Assembly (NCBI RefSeq): GCF_016526145.1
Contig: NZ_JADDUE010000001.1
Span: 372,001-436,000 of the forward strand
Length of the DNA stretch: 64,000 bases
Source of the DNA: Saccharopolyspora galaxeae
GTDB lineage: Bacteria; Actinomycetota; Actinomycetes; Mycobacteriales; Pseudonocardiaceae
Reading direction: 5' to 3'
The position numbers and the translations under genes were made by a program. Under the pieces are notes generated by a model, which searched no databases, was not told where the DNA came from, and saw only the letters and a list, made by a program, of their open reading frames with translations. Positions 63,465 through 64,000 of the stretch are shown piece by piece (position 1 is the stretch's first letter; every line of letters begins with the position of its first letter).

Positions 63465-64000
63465 GTGAACGCGCAAGAGTCGTTGCTCCCCCTGCTGGAG
63501 CTGCCCGGCGTGCAGGACGCCGTGACCGCCGCGCGGGCGGCCATCGACGAGATCCACGAGCACCCGGCGAACCGCCGCGGCTGGCCCGCCACCAGCGCGG
63601 AGGCCTCGGTGCGCGCGGCCCGCGCTTCGGCGGCGGTCGCGGGCGGGGCGGCCGAGATCCCGGACAGCGGCGAGGTCACCGATCCGCTGCTGGCCGGTTC
63701 GCTGCGGGTCGCCGAAGCGCTCGGGCCGCTGCTGCCGACCTGGCAGCGCGCCCCGATGCAAGCCCTCGCACGGCTGCACGTGCTGGCCGCCGCGGACCTG
63801 GCGGACGATCAGGAACGGCTGGGCCGCCCGCGGGAGGACCCGGCGGTCTCCGCGCGGCTGGACCTGCTCGCGCAGATCGTCGCGGACGCGGGCGGCAAGT
63901 CGCAGGGGCTCGTGCCCGGTCCGGTGCAGGCCGCCGTGGTGCACGGCGAGCTGCTCGCGCTGTCCGCGTTCGGCGAGGTCGACGGCATCGTGGCGCGCGC
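63465..64000 (+). CDS. Rv3662c-like conserved protein (3' end outside window)
   Basis: The frame is open from GTG at 63465 to the window end (178 residues visible). It starts VNAQESLLPLLELPGVQDAV and contains EHPANRRGWPATSAEASVRAARASAAVAGG and PTWQRAPMQALARLHVLAA. The pattern RGWPATSAEASVRAARASA matches actinobacterial proteins annotated vaguely as oxidoreductase or Fic-like. A TAGCGT box nine bases upstream of the GTG suggests a leaderless mRNA. It continues the mycobacterial gene order toward ssd. Function unknown. Confidence 0.8.
   Translation, partial: MNAQESLLPLLELPGVQDAVTAARAAIDEIHEHPANRRGWPATSAEASVRAARASAAVAGGAAEIPDSGEVTDPLLAGSLRVAEALGPLLPTWQRAPMQALARLHVLAAADLADDQERLGRPREDPAVSARLDLLAQIVADAGGKSQGLVPGPVQAAVVHGELLALSAFGEVDGIVAR

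Overview
The window is high-GC DNA with actinobacterial gene style: many GTG and TTG starts, ATGA/GTGA stop-start overlaps, a paired XRE/DUF5753 and DUF397 module, a WhiB protein, a LysC-type aspartokinase and an iniBAC-like locus. From about 39.4 kb to 64 kb the gene order follows the mycobacterial Rv3682-to-Rv3662c block (ponA2, whiB4, two ArsA-like ATPases, RidA, a metallo-beta-lactamase fold protein, crp, nth, a TlpA-like thioredoxin, a CoA-type NUDIX, marP, a DUF1469-type membrane protein, acs). The best guess is a Pseudonocardiales actinomycete such as a Saccharopolyspora relative. That is inferred from gene content and style, because no search could be run.

Layout. 0-6 kb: end of a regulator pair, leuA with a probable leader-peptide attenuator, two small paralogous membrane proteins, a FUSC-type membrane protein and a tiny secreted peptide. 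6-9 kb (minus): a PIG-V-like membrane glycosyltransferase, a nitroreductase and a kynureninase-like protein that lacks the PLP lysine. 9-12 kb: lysC-asd, with an internal start for the aspartokinase beta subunit, then a solo Uma2 protein. 12-18 kb: gluconate kinase and permease, then furA-katA. 18-27 kb: an ini locus with two dynamin-like GTPases (IniC- and IniA-like), a repetitive IniB-like protein, and divergently a membrane-anchored Hsp70-like ATPase and an IniR-like LuxR/P-loop regulator. 27-36 kb: esterase, FMN reductase, Dps and an old-yellow-enzyme oxidoreductase. These are followed by a 30-residue proline-rich peptide gene directly upstream of a peptide-exporter-type ABC transporter, a convergent prolyl-oligopeptidase-family peptidase, and a secreted HAF-repeat protein. 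36-37.5 kb: an orphan protein next to tRNA-Pro(CGG).

37.5-64 kb is mostly a conserved cell-envelope, redox and acid-stress block. It is interrupted at 46-50 kb by a cassette of unknown or accessory genes: a two-gene unit with a charged repeat, a Gfo/Idh oxidoreductase and a small ORF in a less GC-rich patch. The window ends inside an Rv3662c-like gene.

The most promising undescribed systems are the proline-rich peptide/ABC exporter/prolyl peptidase cluster at 30.7-34.6 kb, and the ini locus combined with a degenerate Hsp70. A string of stable hairpins between the MFS gene and crp may be a structured RNA. All functional statements rest on reading motifs and on recalled family knowledge.
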